Shown: positions 1-7,263 of the stretch, in pieces
How positions within the stretch are numbered: the stretch's first letter is position 1
How the letters are laid out: every line of letters starts with the position of its first letter
Position numbers and translations under genes: made by a program
Notes under the pieces: generated by a model
Seen by the model: the letters and a program-made list of their open reading frames with translations, nothing else
Database searches by the model: none
Told to the model about the DNA's origin: nothing
NCBI GenBank assembly: GCA_015494435.1
Contig: WGBH01000038.1
Span: 1 to 14,497, forward strand
Source of the DNA: Thiotrichaceae bacterium
GTDB taxonomy: Bacteria; Pseudomonadota; Gammaproteobacteria; Thiotrichales; Thiotrichaceae
Direction of reading: 5' to 3'
Length of the DNA stretch: 14,497 bases

Positions 1-6
1 GGTAAA

Positions 7-28
7 GAGTAACTATCAAGTGTTACTC
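7..28. repeat. Small perfect inverted repeat downstream of the Crp/Fnr gene
   Basis: GAGTAAC (7-13) and GTTACTC (22-28) pair perfectly around an 8-base loop. It lies about 110 bases past the stop codon of the minus-strand regulator gene. Read on that strand the hairpin is followed only by CTTTACC, so it would be a poor intrinsic terminator. Two copies of TTTATAGAT (46-54 and 68-76), 22 bases apart, lie between it and the gene. No coding sequence is seen in 1-135. Confidence 0.3.
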
Positions 29-135
29 AAACGATGAAGTTTAGATTTATAGATTTTCTTATACTATTTTATAGATATTTGTAGGTTTTTCTTGTCGGTG
101 AGATATGCATAATATGTTTATTACTTATAATTCAC

Positions 136-825
136 TCAACCTAGTGCAACCAGTTTACGGAAAGATTTTACATCTTTAATCGTAATATGCTTTTCTTCCA
201 TGCTAATACAACCTTCCTCAACAAGCCGTCTAAAGGTACGTGACAAAGTTTCAGGCTTAATCGAAAGTCGTGAAGCAATCACATGTTTAGGGGCAATCAG
301 ATCCACCTCAACCTCTCCTGCTTCTTTTTTAACACCTGTTAATAAATAAACCGCCAAACGATGCATTGCATTATGTAAAGTAAGGCGGTCTACTTCACTG
401 AGTAAATGATGCGTGCGTTGACTGATTCGCATCATAATGGCAAAACAACTATCAATAGAAGTGCGTAATTCATTCACATAGGCATCTGCATTTATTTTAA
501 AAATAATACTTTTTTGAATCGCAAAACAATTCACGGGATAACCCGCAAACTTACCAAAAACAGCAGCTTCAGCAAAGCTTCCACCCGTATTGATAATTTC
601 AATCACTTTCTCATCCCCTTCTGAGGATAAGCGCGTTAATTTAACCTGCCCCTTCTCAAGATAGAAGAAATCAGTAATCGTTTGCCCTTGCTCAAATAAT
701 TTTTGTCCCGCACCAAGCTCTATTATGCGAGAATGTTCTGCTATTCTTTGAAACCCCTCATCAGATAAATCTGCAAATAAGGATGTTGCATATAATAATT
801 TTTTTTGAAGCTCGCTCAATTGCAT
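136..825 (-). CDS. Crp/Fnr family transcriptional regulator, DNR-like
   Basis: A 229-residue regulator with the full Crp/Fnr layout: a cyclic-nucleotide-binding-like beta-barrel (about residues 18-125), a long dimerisation helix (about 128-160) and a C-terminal winged helix (about 165-225). The recognition helix carries E192, S195 and R196, the E-x-x-S-R pattern that FNR, ANR and DNR use to read TTGAT-N4-ATCAA. The N-terminus lacks the cysteine cluster of oxygen-sensing FNR, so an iron-sulfur sensor is unlikely. The resemblance is to DNR (nitric-oxide-responsive, haem-dependent in Pseudomonas), for example FAEAAVF and the YPV segment, so control of anaerobic or nitrogen-oxide metabolism is inferred. 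The ATG has AAAGAG about 9 bases upstream. No denitrification gene is in the window, so the sensed signal remains a guess. Confidence 0.88.
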   Translation of the reverse strand: MQLSELQKKLLYATSLFADLSDEGFQRIAEHSRIIELGAGQKLFEQGQTITDFFYLEKGQVKLTRLSSEGDEKVIEIINTGGSFAEAAVFGKFAGYPVNCFAIQKSIIFKINADAYVNELRTSIDSCFAIMMRISQRTHHLLSEVDRLTLHNAMHRLAVYLLTGVKKEAGEVEVDLIAPKHVIASRLSIKPETLSRTFRRLVEEGCISMEEKHITIKDVKSFRKLVALG

Positions 826-839
826 AAATTTAGACTCTT

Positions 840-853
840 TTAATAATTATCAA
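840..853 (-). promoter_or_regulatory. Candidate FNR/DNR-type binding site upstream of the regulator gene
   Basis: Read on the minus strand this is TTGAT-AATT-ATTAA, 9 of 10 matches to the TTGAT-N4-ATCAA consensus. It ends about 15 bases before the start codon at 825 and abuts the ribosome-binding AAAGAG. A site this close to the start would suit repression of the gene by its own product. The region is AT-rich, so one such match could be chance. Confidence 0.4.
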
Positions 854-1044
854 TGCATTCTACCTTTATAAACACCACTAATCAGCAAATAACTCAACTC
901 GTCGCCAACAAGGTGCATAAAATTTATGTATTAGGCATTATGACCCTATCTCCAGAAAATACAGTACAAGCATGATACTTATACAAATTGAGAAGTTTTT
1001 CTATAGTAAAGAAAGATAATTAACCCGATCACAAAGCAGCAAAA

Positions 1045-1071
1045 AAATGAGTTACCTCATTTGTAAATAAT
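1045..1071 (+). promoter_or_regulatory. Candidate promoter region of the small RNA: inverted repeat plus -10-like AATAAT
   Basis: AAATGAG (1045-1051) and CTCATTT (1056-1062) form a perfect 7-bp inverted repeat around TTAC. Just downstream lies AATAAT (1066-1071), 5 of 6 matches to the sigma-70 -10 box, which would place a start near 1078. No good -35 is visible at the right distance, and the inverted repeat fills that space, so it may be an operator. It could instead be a short hairpin unrelated to initiation. Confidence 0.3.
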
Positions 1072-1077
1072 TTTTCT

Positions 1078-1180
1078 GTTGTTAGCCCCGAGAGTTCCTT
1101 GTGAACTCGCTTATCACACTAGAAGTTTCCCCTAACTTTTACTGTGATGTTGAGCCAGACTTTGTGTCTGGCTTTTTTTA
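1078..1180 (+). ncRNA. Candidate small RNA with three hairpins and a C-rich loop
   Basis: The stretch folds into three consecutive hairpins on the plus strand. Hairpin 1 pairs GAGTTC (1092-1097) with GAACTC (1103-1108). Hairpin 2 pairs 1112-1127 with 1134-1149 over 16 positions with one C-C mismatch and two G-U pairs, closing on the loop TCCCCT (1128-1133). Hairpin 3 is an intrinsic terminator (1153-1180). The flanking genes are the minus-strand regulator (136-825) and plus-strand fur (1371), so this terminator ends no annotated gene and must belong to a separate transcript or a fur leader. No convincing reading frame fits; a 64-codon frame from 1101 runs through the hairpins and terminator and looks spurious. 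The C-rich loop could pair with Shine-Dalgarno-like G-rich sites, as in several known sRNAs. It does not resemble 6S, tmRNA, SRP RNA or CsrB-type RNAs as I know them. The 5' end is a guess. Confidence 0.55.
1153..1180 (+). terminator. Strong intrinsic terminator
   Basis: AGCCAGAC (1153-1160) and GTCTGGCT (1166-1173) form a perfect 8-bp stem around TTTGT, followed by an uninterrupted run of seven T (1173-1179). The T run lies only on the plus-strand side, which fixes the direction. Confidence 0.88.
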
Positions 1181-1370
1181 TGTCTGTTCTCTATTAATAT
1201 TTAAAACCTGCTTAAATCAATTTGTACTCACTCTCACACTAAGGCAAAATCAAAGACTTTGTAAAACTGAGCGCTTACATAAGACAAAAAAATAAAAAGG
1301 TAAGAAACAATTGCAAAGATTGTTGAATCCTTAACCCACTGACCAAGAATACGCATAAAACAATCAGATT
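1181..1370 (+). promoter_or_regulatory. Leader/promoter region of fur-ubiD, no clear consensus promoter
   Basis: These 190 bases separate the small-RNA terminator from fur. I find no convincing -35/-10 pair and no good match to the 19-bp Fur box. An inverted repeat AACAAT (1306-1311) / ATTGTT (1319-1324) with a 7-base spacer lies 47 bases before the fur start and might be an operator. The bases just before the fur ATG lack a strong Shine-Dalgarno sequence. Confidence 0.25.
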
Positions 1371-1799
1371 ATGAATAAAAATGATATAAAAAATGCGGGG
1401 TTAAAGATAACACTTCCCCGTACTAAAATTCTAAAAATATTAGAAACATCCGAAAAGCGTCATATGACAGCAGAAGATGTTTATCGTATATTATTAGCCG
1501 ATGATAAAGGCACGATTGCACTTGCGACGGTATACCGCGTCTTAACACAGTTTGAAGCTGCAGACCTTGTTATTCGCCATAACTTTGAAAGCGGTCAACA
1601 AGCTGTTTTTGAGTTAAATAACAACGAACACCATGATCATATGGTTTGTATACGCACGGGTAAAATTGTTGAGTTTCATGATGAAATCATTGAACAAAGG
1701 CAACGTGAAATTGCAAAAAAACATGGTTTTAAACTCGTTGATCATGCTTTAACACTATACGGTGAATTTGAGGAATCTCCGAAGATGAATAAACAATGA
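1371..1799 (+). CDS. fur: Ferric uptake regulator Fur, Pseudomonas-type with single Cys in the zinc motif
   Basis: A 142-residue Fur repressor, which with ferrous iron shuts off iron uptake and related genes. The N-terminal winged helix includes the conserved ALATVYRVL (50-58). The metal ligands of the family are present: H31, E81, H88 and H90. The usual structural-zinc C-x-x-C is reduced to C93-x-x-T96 (CIRTG), and no second cysteine pair follows at the C-terminus. This matches what I recall of Pseudomonas Fur and separates it from the E. coli form. The start gives the usual spacing to GLKITLPR although its ribosome-binding site is weak. The stop overlaps the ubiD start as ATGA, so both genes are probably translated from one mRNA. 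Confidence 0.95.
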   Translation: MNKNDIKNAGLKITLPRTKILKILETSEKRHMTAEDVYRILLADDKGTIALATVYRVLTQFEAADLVIRHNFESGQQAVFELNNNEHHDHMVCIRTGKIVEFHDEIIEQRQREIAKKHGFKLVDHALTLYGEFEESPKMNKQ

Positions 1800-3277
1800 A
1801 ATACAAAGATCTGCGTGACTTTATTGCCCAATTAGAAAAACTAGGTGAATTAAAACGTATCCGTACTGAAGTTGATCCTAATTTGGAAATGACCGAAATT
1901 TGTGATCGTGTACTGCGTGCTGAAGGGCCTGCGCTATTATTTGAAAATCCAAAAGGGTATTCTACCCCTGTACTTGCTAATTTATTTGCTACTCCCAAAC
2001 GAGTTGCAATGGGAATGGGGGAAGATTCTGTAGAAGCCTTGCGTGAAATCGGTCGTCTACTTGCAATGCTTAAACAGCCTGAGCCACCTAAGGGAATGAA
2101 AGATGCTTGGAATGCACTCCCCATCTTCCGCAAAGTACTCGATATGGCACCTAAAAGAGTCAACCGTGCTCCTTGCCAGCAAGTCATTATTGAAAAAGAA
2201 GCCATAGACCTCGCCAATATCCCTATTCAAACCTGTTGGCCAGATGATGTTGCCCCTCTGATTACATGGGGATTAGTGATCACCAAAGGCCCGCATCAAA
2301 AACGGCAGAATATTGGTATCTATCGCCAGCAAGTTATCGGCAAAAATCGCGTTATTATGCGCTGGCTTTCCCATCGTGGTGGCGCATTAGACTTTAAAGA
2401 ATGGCAACAACAACACCCTAATGAACCCTTTCCCATCGCCGTTGCTCTAGGTGCAGATCCAGCCACTATTTTAGCCGCTGTTACCCCTATTCCTGATTCC
2501 TTATCTGAATACGCTTTTGCAGGCTTATTGCGTGGCTCACGTTCAGAAGTCGTTCATTGCATTGATAAAAAAATACCATTACAAGTTCCCGCCTCCGCTG
2601 AATATGTACTAGAAGGTTATATCTATCCTGATGATATCGCCTCTGAGGGGCCTTATGGTGATCATACGGGTTATTATAATGAGGTTGATGAATTTCCTGT
2701 TTTTACCATTGAACGCATAACGCACCGCAAAGATCCCATTTATCACAGCACCTATACAGGTCGTCCTCCCGATGAACCCGCTATTCTTGGTGTGGCATTA
2801 AATGAAGTTTTTATACCGATCTTGCAAAAACAATTCCCAGAAATTGTTGATTTTTACTTACCACCAGAAGGTTGCTCTTACCGCATGGCAGTGGTGAGTA
2901 TGAAAAAACAATATTCAGGACACGCCAAACGAGTAATGCTAGGAGTGTGGTCATTCTTACGTCAATTTATGTACACCAAATTTGTTATTGTGGTCGATGA
3001 TGATGTCAATGCTCGCAACTGGCAAGATGTGATCTGGGCAATGACGACTCGCATGGATCCTGCCAGAGATACCACTATTATAGAAAATACACCGATTGAT
3101 TATCTCGACTTTGCCTCCCCAGTCTCAGGACTCGGCTCTAAAATGGGCTTTGATGCTACTAATAAATGGGAAGGTGAAACCACGCGTGAATGGGGCATTC
3201 CGATTGTCATGGATCAAGCGGTAAAAAACAAAGTAGATGCAATGTGGCCTGAACTTTTTGAACAAATCACTGATTAG
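1796..3277 (+). CDS. ubiD: 4-hydroxy-3-polyprenylbenzoate decarboxylase UbiD
   Basis: A 493-residue UbiD, close to the 497 residues of the E. coli enzyme and collinear throughout. It decarboxylates the octaprenyl-hydroxybenzoate intermediate of ubiquinone synthesis, using prenylated FMN made by UbiX (not in the window). Visible cofactor elements are the metal-ligand N172 in NIGIYRQQ, the prFMN-binding RWL (189-191) and the following HRGG (193-196). The EGPYGDHTGYY segment (from E284) carries the likely proton donor D289. The C-terminal domain contains the conserved TPIDYLDFASP and GLGSKMG. It starts inside the last codons of fur (ATGA), so translational coupling to fur is likely. No terminator is obvious after the stop; a palindromic repeat follows about 75 bases later. 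Confidence 0.96.
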   Translation: MKYKDLRDFIAQLEKLGELKRIRTEVDPNLEMTEICDRVLRAEGPALLFENPKGYSTPVLANLFATPKRVAMGMGEDSVEALREIGRLLAMLKQPEPPKGMKDAWNALPIFRKVLDMAPKRVNRAPCQQVIIEKEAIDLANIPIQTCWPDDVAPLITWGLVITKGPHQKRQNIGIYRQQVIGKNRVIMRWLSHRGGALDFKEWQQQHPNEPFPIAVALGADPATILAAVTPIPDSLSEYAFAGLLRGSRSEVVHCIDKKIPLQVPASAEYVLEGYIYPDDIASEGPYGDHTGYYNEVDEFPVFTIERITHRKDPIYHSTYTGRPPDEPAILGVALNEVFIPILQKQFPEIVDFYLPPEGCSYRMAVVSMKKQYSGHAKRVMLGVWSFLRQFMYTKFVIVVDDDVNARNWQDVIWAMTTRMDPARDTTIIENTPIDYLDFASPVSGLGSKMGFDATNKWEGETTREWGIPIVMDQAVKNKVDAMWPELFEQITD

Positions 3278-3350
3278 ACTCGCTTGGAGGCACCTAAAAA
3301 GATCGTTTATCTCTCGGTTTACATTTTAGTCGTTACTTTTTTACGTCATT

Positions 3351-3447
3351 GTGAGGTGCTTAATTAGCGCATCCACTAGAATGCAAGTGCTTATGGTGGA
3401 TGCGTTTCACTTATCCACCTTATATTTTCGATTTAGCGAAAGTGTTG
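3351..3447. repeat. Degenerate copy of the GGTGGATGCG palindromic repeat
   Basis: CGCATCCAC (3368-3376) and GTGGATGCG (3396-3404) form a perfect 9-bp inverted repeat, followed by CACTTATCCACC. The 28 bases after CCACC match the corresponding flank of the element at 9447-9567 at 18 positions, so the two share more than the hairpin. The left flank is decayed. The element lies between the convergent ubiD and DUF423 genes. A second, looser pairing, GCACCT (3290-3295) with AGGTGC (3354-3359), encloses the rest of the gap. Confidence 0.7.
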
Positions 3448-3460
3448 ATTGACTATTATT

Positions 3461-3856
3461 TTATTTATCTTGCTTTAAAGTGCTGCTTGAAAAAAAGTAA
3501 AGAGTCAATAATAGCCAACCACTAATAAATGACAACCCACCAATCGGGGTTATCATGCCAAAGGCTTTATTCTCTGTAAAAACATAAAGATAAAGACTCC
3601 CTGAAAAAATAATAATCCCGGTTAAAAAAGCAATTCCTGCTACTTTTAAGAGACGTGTTGCAGAAAACAGATGCATTAAAATACCCGTTATCAACAAAGC
3701 AAAGCTATGATAAAACTGGTAATTGACACCTGTTCGGAAAATAGCGAGTAATTTTTCACTCACCAGCGACTGCAAACCATGGGCAGCAAAGGCACCTAAA
3801 ACAACCGCAAACAGTGCTAATACACTCCCTGCTATTAAAAAGAATCTTTCACTCAT
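3461..3856 (-). CDS. DUF423 (YgdD-like) inner-membrane protein
   Basis: A 131-residue, strongly hydrophobic protein with about four membrane helices (near residues 5-25, 45-65, 70-92 and 98-122). The family signatures are GAFAAHGL near the first helix, YQFYHSFALL before the second, IIIFSGSLYLY in the third and ITPIGGLSFISGW before the fourth. This identifies DUF423, of which E. coli YgdD is a member. The biochemical role of the family is not established. The ATG has AAGGA about 8 bases upstream. It lies 32 bases downstream of cysQ on the same strand and is probably cotranscribed with it; nothing else suggests a shared function. Confidence 0.9.
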   Translation of the reverse strand: MSERFFLIAGSVLALFAVVLGAFAAHGLQSLVSEKLLAIFRTGVNYQFYHSFALLITGILMHLFSATRLLKVAGIAFLTGIIIFSGSLYLYVFTENKAFGMITPIGGLSFISGWLLLTLYFFSSSTLKQDK

Positions 3857-3888
3857 CTTCTATTCCTTGTGCTGAATCAGCGAGTAGA

Positions 3889-4707
3889 TCAAGGTTTTGG
3901 CAAATACTGTACCCAATCATGATCATTACCACCGATAGTAAAGAAAAAAGGATTCAGTAACGAGTCTTTCGTATTATATAAAAGGGGGCTCATATCTGTT
4001 TTTACTAAACATCCACCCGCCTCATTGACAATACAGTGTGCGGCTCCTGTGTCCCATTCTGATGTCAACCATAAGCGCGGATAAAGATCAGCAACACCTT
4101 CAGCAACATAACACATTTTTAAAGAACTGCCCGTCTGTATCATTTTATGCGCCCCTAGATTTTCAATAAAAATCTGTAAATCACCTTTAGCATGAGAGCG
4201 ACTCACCACCAAAGTTGGCACTTTAGGTAAAGCTCGCACTGATATTTTTTTACCCTGCTGCTCAGCACTGTCTTTAAATGCACCATGTCCTTGGCAAGCA
4301 TAATAACTTAGTTCAAGGACAGGTACGTAAACAACTCCTAATATGGAATGATGCCGATGAATTAAGGCAATATTCACCGTAAAACCATCTCGCTGATCAA
4401 TAAATTCTTTTGTACCGTCCAAAGGATCAACTAACCAATAAGTGTCCCAACTTGAACGCTCTTTAAAAGACAGTGTCGCTTCTTCTTCGGTAAGAATAGG
4501 AAAATCACCTGCAAGTTTTTTCAACTCTTGAATAATATGTGTATTAGCGGCTAAATCTGCTTCTGTTACAGGCGACTTATCTTCTTTGTATTCAACCGAA
4601 AAATCACGATTGAAGACGGTCATAATCTTCTCACCTGCTTCAATCGCTATCCGTTTAACATCAGGTAATAATACGGGTAATAGTTGTTCTACTTCTTTTG
4701 TTATCAT
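3889..4707 (-). CDS. cysQ: 3'(2'),5'-bisphosphate nucleotidase CysQ
   Basis: A 272-residue member of the inositol-monophosphatase superfamily, most like CysQ. It hydrolyses 3'-phosphoadenosine 5'-phosphate to AMP and phosphate, recycling the by-product of sulfate assimilation and keeping PAPS pools in check. The metal-binding site is complete: E74/E75 after the ILTEEE stretch, then D94, D97, G98 and T99 in DPLDGTKEFI, and D219 in EWDTGAAH. The protein is cytoplasmic or peripheral to the inner membrane; no signal peptide is seen. AGGA lies about 11 bases before the ATG. It is the first gene of a probable two-gene unit with the DUF423 gene and is divergent from the yrfG-like gene. Confidence 0.93.
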   Translation of the reverse strand: MITKEVEQLLPVLLPDVKRIAIEAGEKIMTVFNRDFSVEYKEDKSPVTEADLAANTHIIQELKKLAGDFPILTEEEATLSFKERSSWDTYWLVDPLDGTKEFIDQRDGFTVNIALIHRHHSILGVVYVPVLELSYYACQGHGAFKDSAEQQGKKISVRALPKVPTLVVSRSHAKGDLQIFIENLGAHKMIQTGSSLKMCYVAEGVADLYPRLWLTSEWDTGAAHCIVNEAGGCLVKTDMSPLLYNTKDSLLNPFFFTIGGNDHDWVQYLPKP

Positions 4708-4839
4708 TGTTTAATTTATCCTGTTTGAAAACTTTAAATCTACCGCTTTAATATTAAATAATCGAGAACTAGCAATTTTTCTTGTTTTATGTATAGTCGG
4801 TTTTTTCATAATTCACCCCCCCCTAATACGTACTTAACT
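4708..4839. promoter_or_regulatory. Divergent promoter region of cysQ and yrfG with a C8 tract
   Basis: This 132-base AT-rich gap should hold promoters for both divergent genes, though I cannot pick a consensus pair with confidence. It contains a run of eight C (4816-4823), which stands out in such AT-rich DNA. An in-frame ATG at 4789 lies upstream of the tract, so the run would fall within codons 10-12 if translation began there. Confidence 0.35.
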
Positions 4840-5502
4840 ATGCTAAATAAAATTGTTCTTGATTGGACAAAGATTCACACTGTCTTTCTCGATATGGACG
4901 GTACTTTGCTAGACTTACACTATGATAATCATTTTTGGTTAGAATATATGCCTATAAAGTATGCAGAAAAGTATCAATTGACACTCAGTGAGGCAAAAGA
5001 ACAACTTATATCACGTTCTAATGCAATGAGAGGAACGCTAAACTGGTATTGTATTGATCATTGGAGTGAAAAGTTAGCAATGGATATACTAATGCTAAAA
5101 CAAGAAATCTCTGAGCGTATTAAAATACGTGATCATGTTGATACTTTTCTTAGCTTTTTACAGCAACAAAAAAAGCATATTATTCTGCTAACCAATGCTC
5201 CCCCTAAAACTATGCGGATTAAATTTCAGCATGTCGCCATTGAACAATATTTTGATCAGATCATTAGCTCTCACCAAATTGGGTTAGCAAAAGAGCAACA
5301 GGGATTTTGGAGTAAACTCCATCAACAAATTGATTTTAAGGTTAAAAATAGCTTATTGATTGATGATAATTTATCGGTGCTACGTGTCGCTCAACAGTAT
5401 AATATTGCACATTTATTAGCAATTCATCAGCCTGATTCGCAAAAAATAGCCGTTGATACCGAGGAGTTTACTGCGATTGAATCTTTTAGGCAGTTATTTT
5501 AA
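4840..5502 (+). CDS. yrfG: YrfG-like HAD hydrolase (GMP/IMP 5'-nucleotidase)
   Basis: A HAD-superfamily phosphatase of about 220 residues from this start, near the 222 of E. coli YrfG, a GMP/IMP nucleotidase. Motif I is FLDMDGTLLDL with nucleophile D18 and general acid D20. Motif II is in ILLTNAPP and motif IV is LLIDDN. The cap insert shares the NWYCIDHWSE segment with YrfG. The ATG at 4840 is chosen because the family homology begins just after it. An in-frame ATG at 4789 would add a proline-containing 17-residue tail spanning the C8 tract. Neither start has a good Shine-Dalgarno sequence. The gene stands alone, divergent from cysQ and convergent with proS, and ends 19 bases before the proS stop. 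Confidence 0.88.
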   Translation: MLNKIVLDWTKIHTVFLDMDGTLLDLHYDNHFWLEYMPIKYAEKYQLTLSEAKEQLISRSNAMRGTLNWYCIDHWSEKLAMDILMLKQEISERIKIRDHVDTFLSFLQQQKKHIILLTNAPPKTMRIKFQHVAIEQYFDQIISSHQIGLAKEQQGFWSKLHQQIDFKVKNSLLIDDNLSVLRVAQQYNIAHLLAIHQPDSQKIAVDTEEFTAIESFRQLF

Positions 5503-5521
5503 AACGATCCAATCTTGTAAA

Positions 5522-7225
5522 TTACATCTTTTTTCCAAGAAAATCTAAGATATTATCAACCCCCACGGTTTCAGCCTCAGCGCCTGTCCGTGCCTTATAT
5601 TCAAATTGATTTTCTTTTAAACCACGCTCAGAAATAACCAGACGATGCGGAATACCTAATAGCTCATGATCTGAAAACATAGCGCCTGCTCGCATTTTAC
5701 GATCATCAAATAAAACATCATAACCTGCATTTAATAAGTCTTGGTATAACTGATCCGCAACTGCCTTGACTTTCCCTGATTTATTATAATTAAGTGGTAT
5801 TAGACTAATTTGAAAAGGAGCTAATGCATCAGACCAAATAATCCCCTTATCATCAAAATTCTGTTCAATACTAGCGGCAACTAAACGAGAAACGCCAATA
5901 CCATAGCACCCCATGGTCATAACTTCTGCTTTACCCTTTTCATTTAATACCGTTGCATTGAGTCCTTTAGAATATTTTTTTCCTAGCTGAAAAATATGCC
6001 CAACTTCAATACCGCGCAAAATAGATAAAGTCCCTTGACCATCAGGGCTAGGATCACCATCGACAACATTACGAATATCAACAAACTGCGCTTCAGGTAA
6101 ATCTCGCCCCCAATTAACACCCGTAAAATGCTTGCCGTCTTGATTAGCACCACAAATAAAATCAGCCATTTTTTGGGTAGAATAATCAGCAAAAATCGTA
6201 ATATCTAAACCAATTGGCCCTAGCGAACCTGATTTGCATCCTGCCGTTGCTAGCACCTGTTCGTTACTAGCAAAGGTCAATGGTGCGCTAACGCCTTCTA
6301 ATTTTTCTGCTTTAATTTCATTTAATTCACGATCACCAGAAATTAATAAGGCGACGATGGTTTGATTTTCACCTAATACGAATAAAGTTTTAATAATTTG
6401 ATTTTCTTTAACATTAAGAAAGGCAGCAACTTCTGCTACTGTATGCTGATTAGGCGTATCAACGCTTTGCATCTCTTGTGATGGTGTAGGACGCTCACCC
6501 ACAGGTGCAATGGCTTCAGCGAGTTCAATATTAGCGGCATAATCACTAGCAGATGAAAAGGCAATCGCATCTTCCCCTGAGTCCGCTAATACATGAAATT
6601 CATTAGAGGCATTGCCACCAATTGATCCTGTGTCTGCATTTACCGCTCGATAGTCCAACTCAAGACGCTCAAAAATACGACAATAAGTGCTGTACATGCT
6701 GTCATAGGTTTGTTGCAATGATTCTTGTGAGAGATGGAAAGAATAGGCATCTTTCATTAGAAATTCCCGCGCACGCATCACACCAAAGCGTGGACGGACT
6801 TCATCACGAAATTTGGTTTGAATTTGATAATAATTAATTGGCAACTCTTTATAGCTTTTCAGCTCTTTACGCACATAGTCGGTGATAATTTCCTCATGCG
6901 TGGGTCCATAACAAAACTCTCGCCCATGACGGTCTTTAATGCGTAATAACTCAGCACCATATTCCTCCCAACGCCCCGATTCTTGCCATAATTCAGCAGG
7001 TTGAACCGATGGCATTAATAATTCAATAGCCCCTGCCTTATTCATTTCCTCACGAATAACCGCCTCCACTTTACGCAATACTTTTAAACCAAACGGTGCC
7101 CATGTATATAACCCCGATGCAAGACGACGAATCAAACCTGCTTTAAGCATTAATTGATGACTAATAATTTCCGCATCAGCTGGGGTTTCACGGAGAGTAG
7201 AAATAGGAAATTGAGAAACTTTCAT
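5522..7225 (-). CDS. proS: Prolyl-tRNA synthetase ProS (class II, with editing insert)
   Basis: A 567-residue bacterial-type prolyl-tRNA synthetase that charges tRNA-Pro in the cytoplasm. Class II elements appear in order: motif 1 region around MPSVQPAELW (71-80), the GPTHEE loop (107-112), motif 2 from FRDEVRPRF (139-147), and motif 3 with GCYGIGVSR (439-447). The insert between motifs 2 and 3 (about 220-405) is the YbaK-like domain that removes mischarged alanine; it keeps K279 and H366. The C-terminal anticodon-binding domain follows from about 475. A TTG at 7243 in the same frame would add six residues, but the family usually begins as here with MKVSQFP. Neither start has a clear ribosome-binding site. 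The gene is probably monocistronic. Confidence 0.97.
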   Translation of the reverse strand: MKVSQFPISTLRETPADAEIISHQLMLKAGLIRRLASGLYTWAPFGLKVLRKVEAVIREEMNKAGAIELLMPSVQPAELWQESGRWEEYGAELLRIKDRHGREFCYGPTHEEIITDYVRKELKSYKELPINYYQIQTKFRDEVRPRFGVMRAREFLMKDAYSFHLSQESLQQTYDSMYSTYCRIFERLELDYRAVNADTGSIGGNASNEFHVLADSGEDAIAFSSASDYAANIELAEAIAPVGERPTPSQEMQSVDTPNQHTVAEVAAFLNVKENQIIKTLFVLGENQTIVALLISGDRELNEIKAEKLEGVSAPLTFASNEQVLATAGCKSGSLGPIGLDITIFADYSTQKMADFICGANQDGKHFTGVNWGRDLPEAQFVDIRNVVDGDPSPDGQGTLSILRGIEVGHIFQLGKKYSKGLNATVLNEKGKAEVMTMGCYGIGVSRLVAASIEQNFDDKGIIWSDALAPFQISLIPLNYNKSGKVKAVADQLYQDLLNAGYDVLFDDRKMRAGAMFSDHELLGIPHRLVISERGLKENQFEYKARTGAEAETVGVDNILDFLGKKM

Positions 7226-7263
7226 AGAGATAGACGCTTGCAAAAGATTAAATAAAGCCCATA

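Noticed and set aside
1101..1295. 64-codon plus-strand reading frame beginning at a GTG
   Set aside because: It runs through two RNA hairpins and an intrinsic terminator, has no ribosome-binding site, and its product is of low complexity.
1729..2217. 162-codon minus-strand frame over the fur/ubiD junction
   Set aside because: It is antisense to two clear genes with strong family matches; its Ser/Arg-rich product is typical of a shadow frame.
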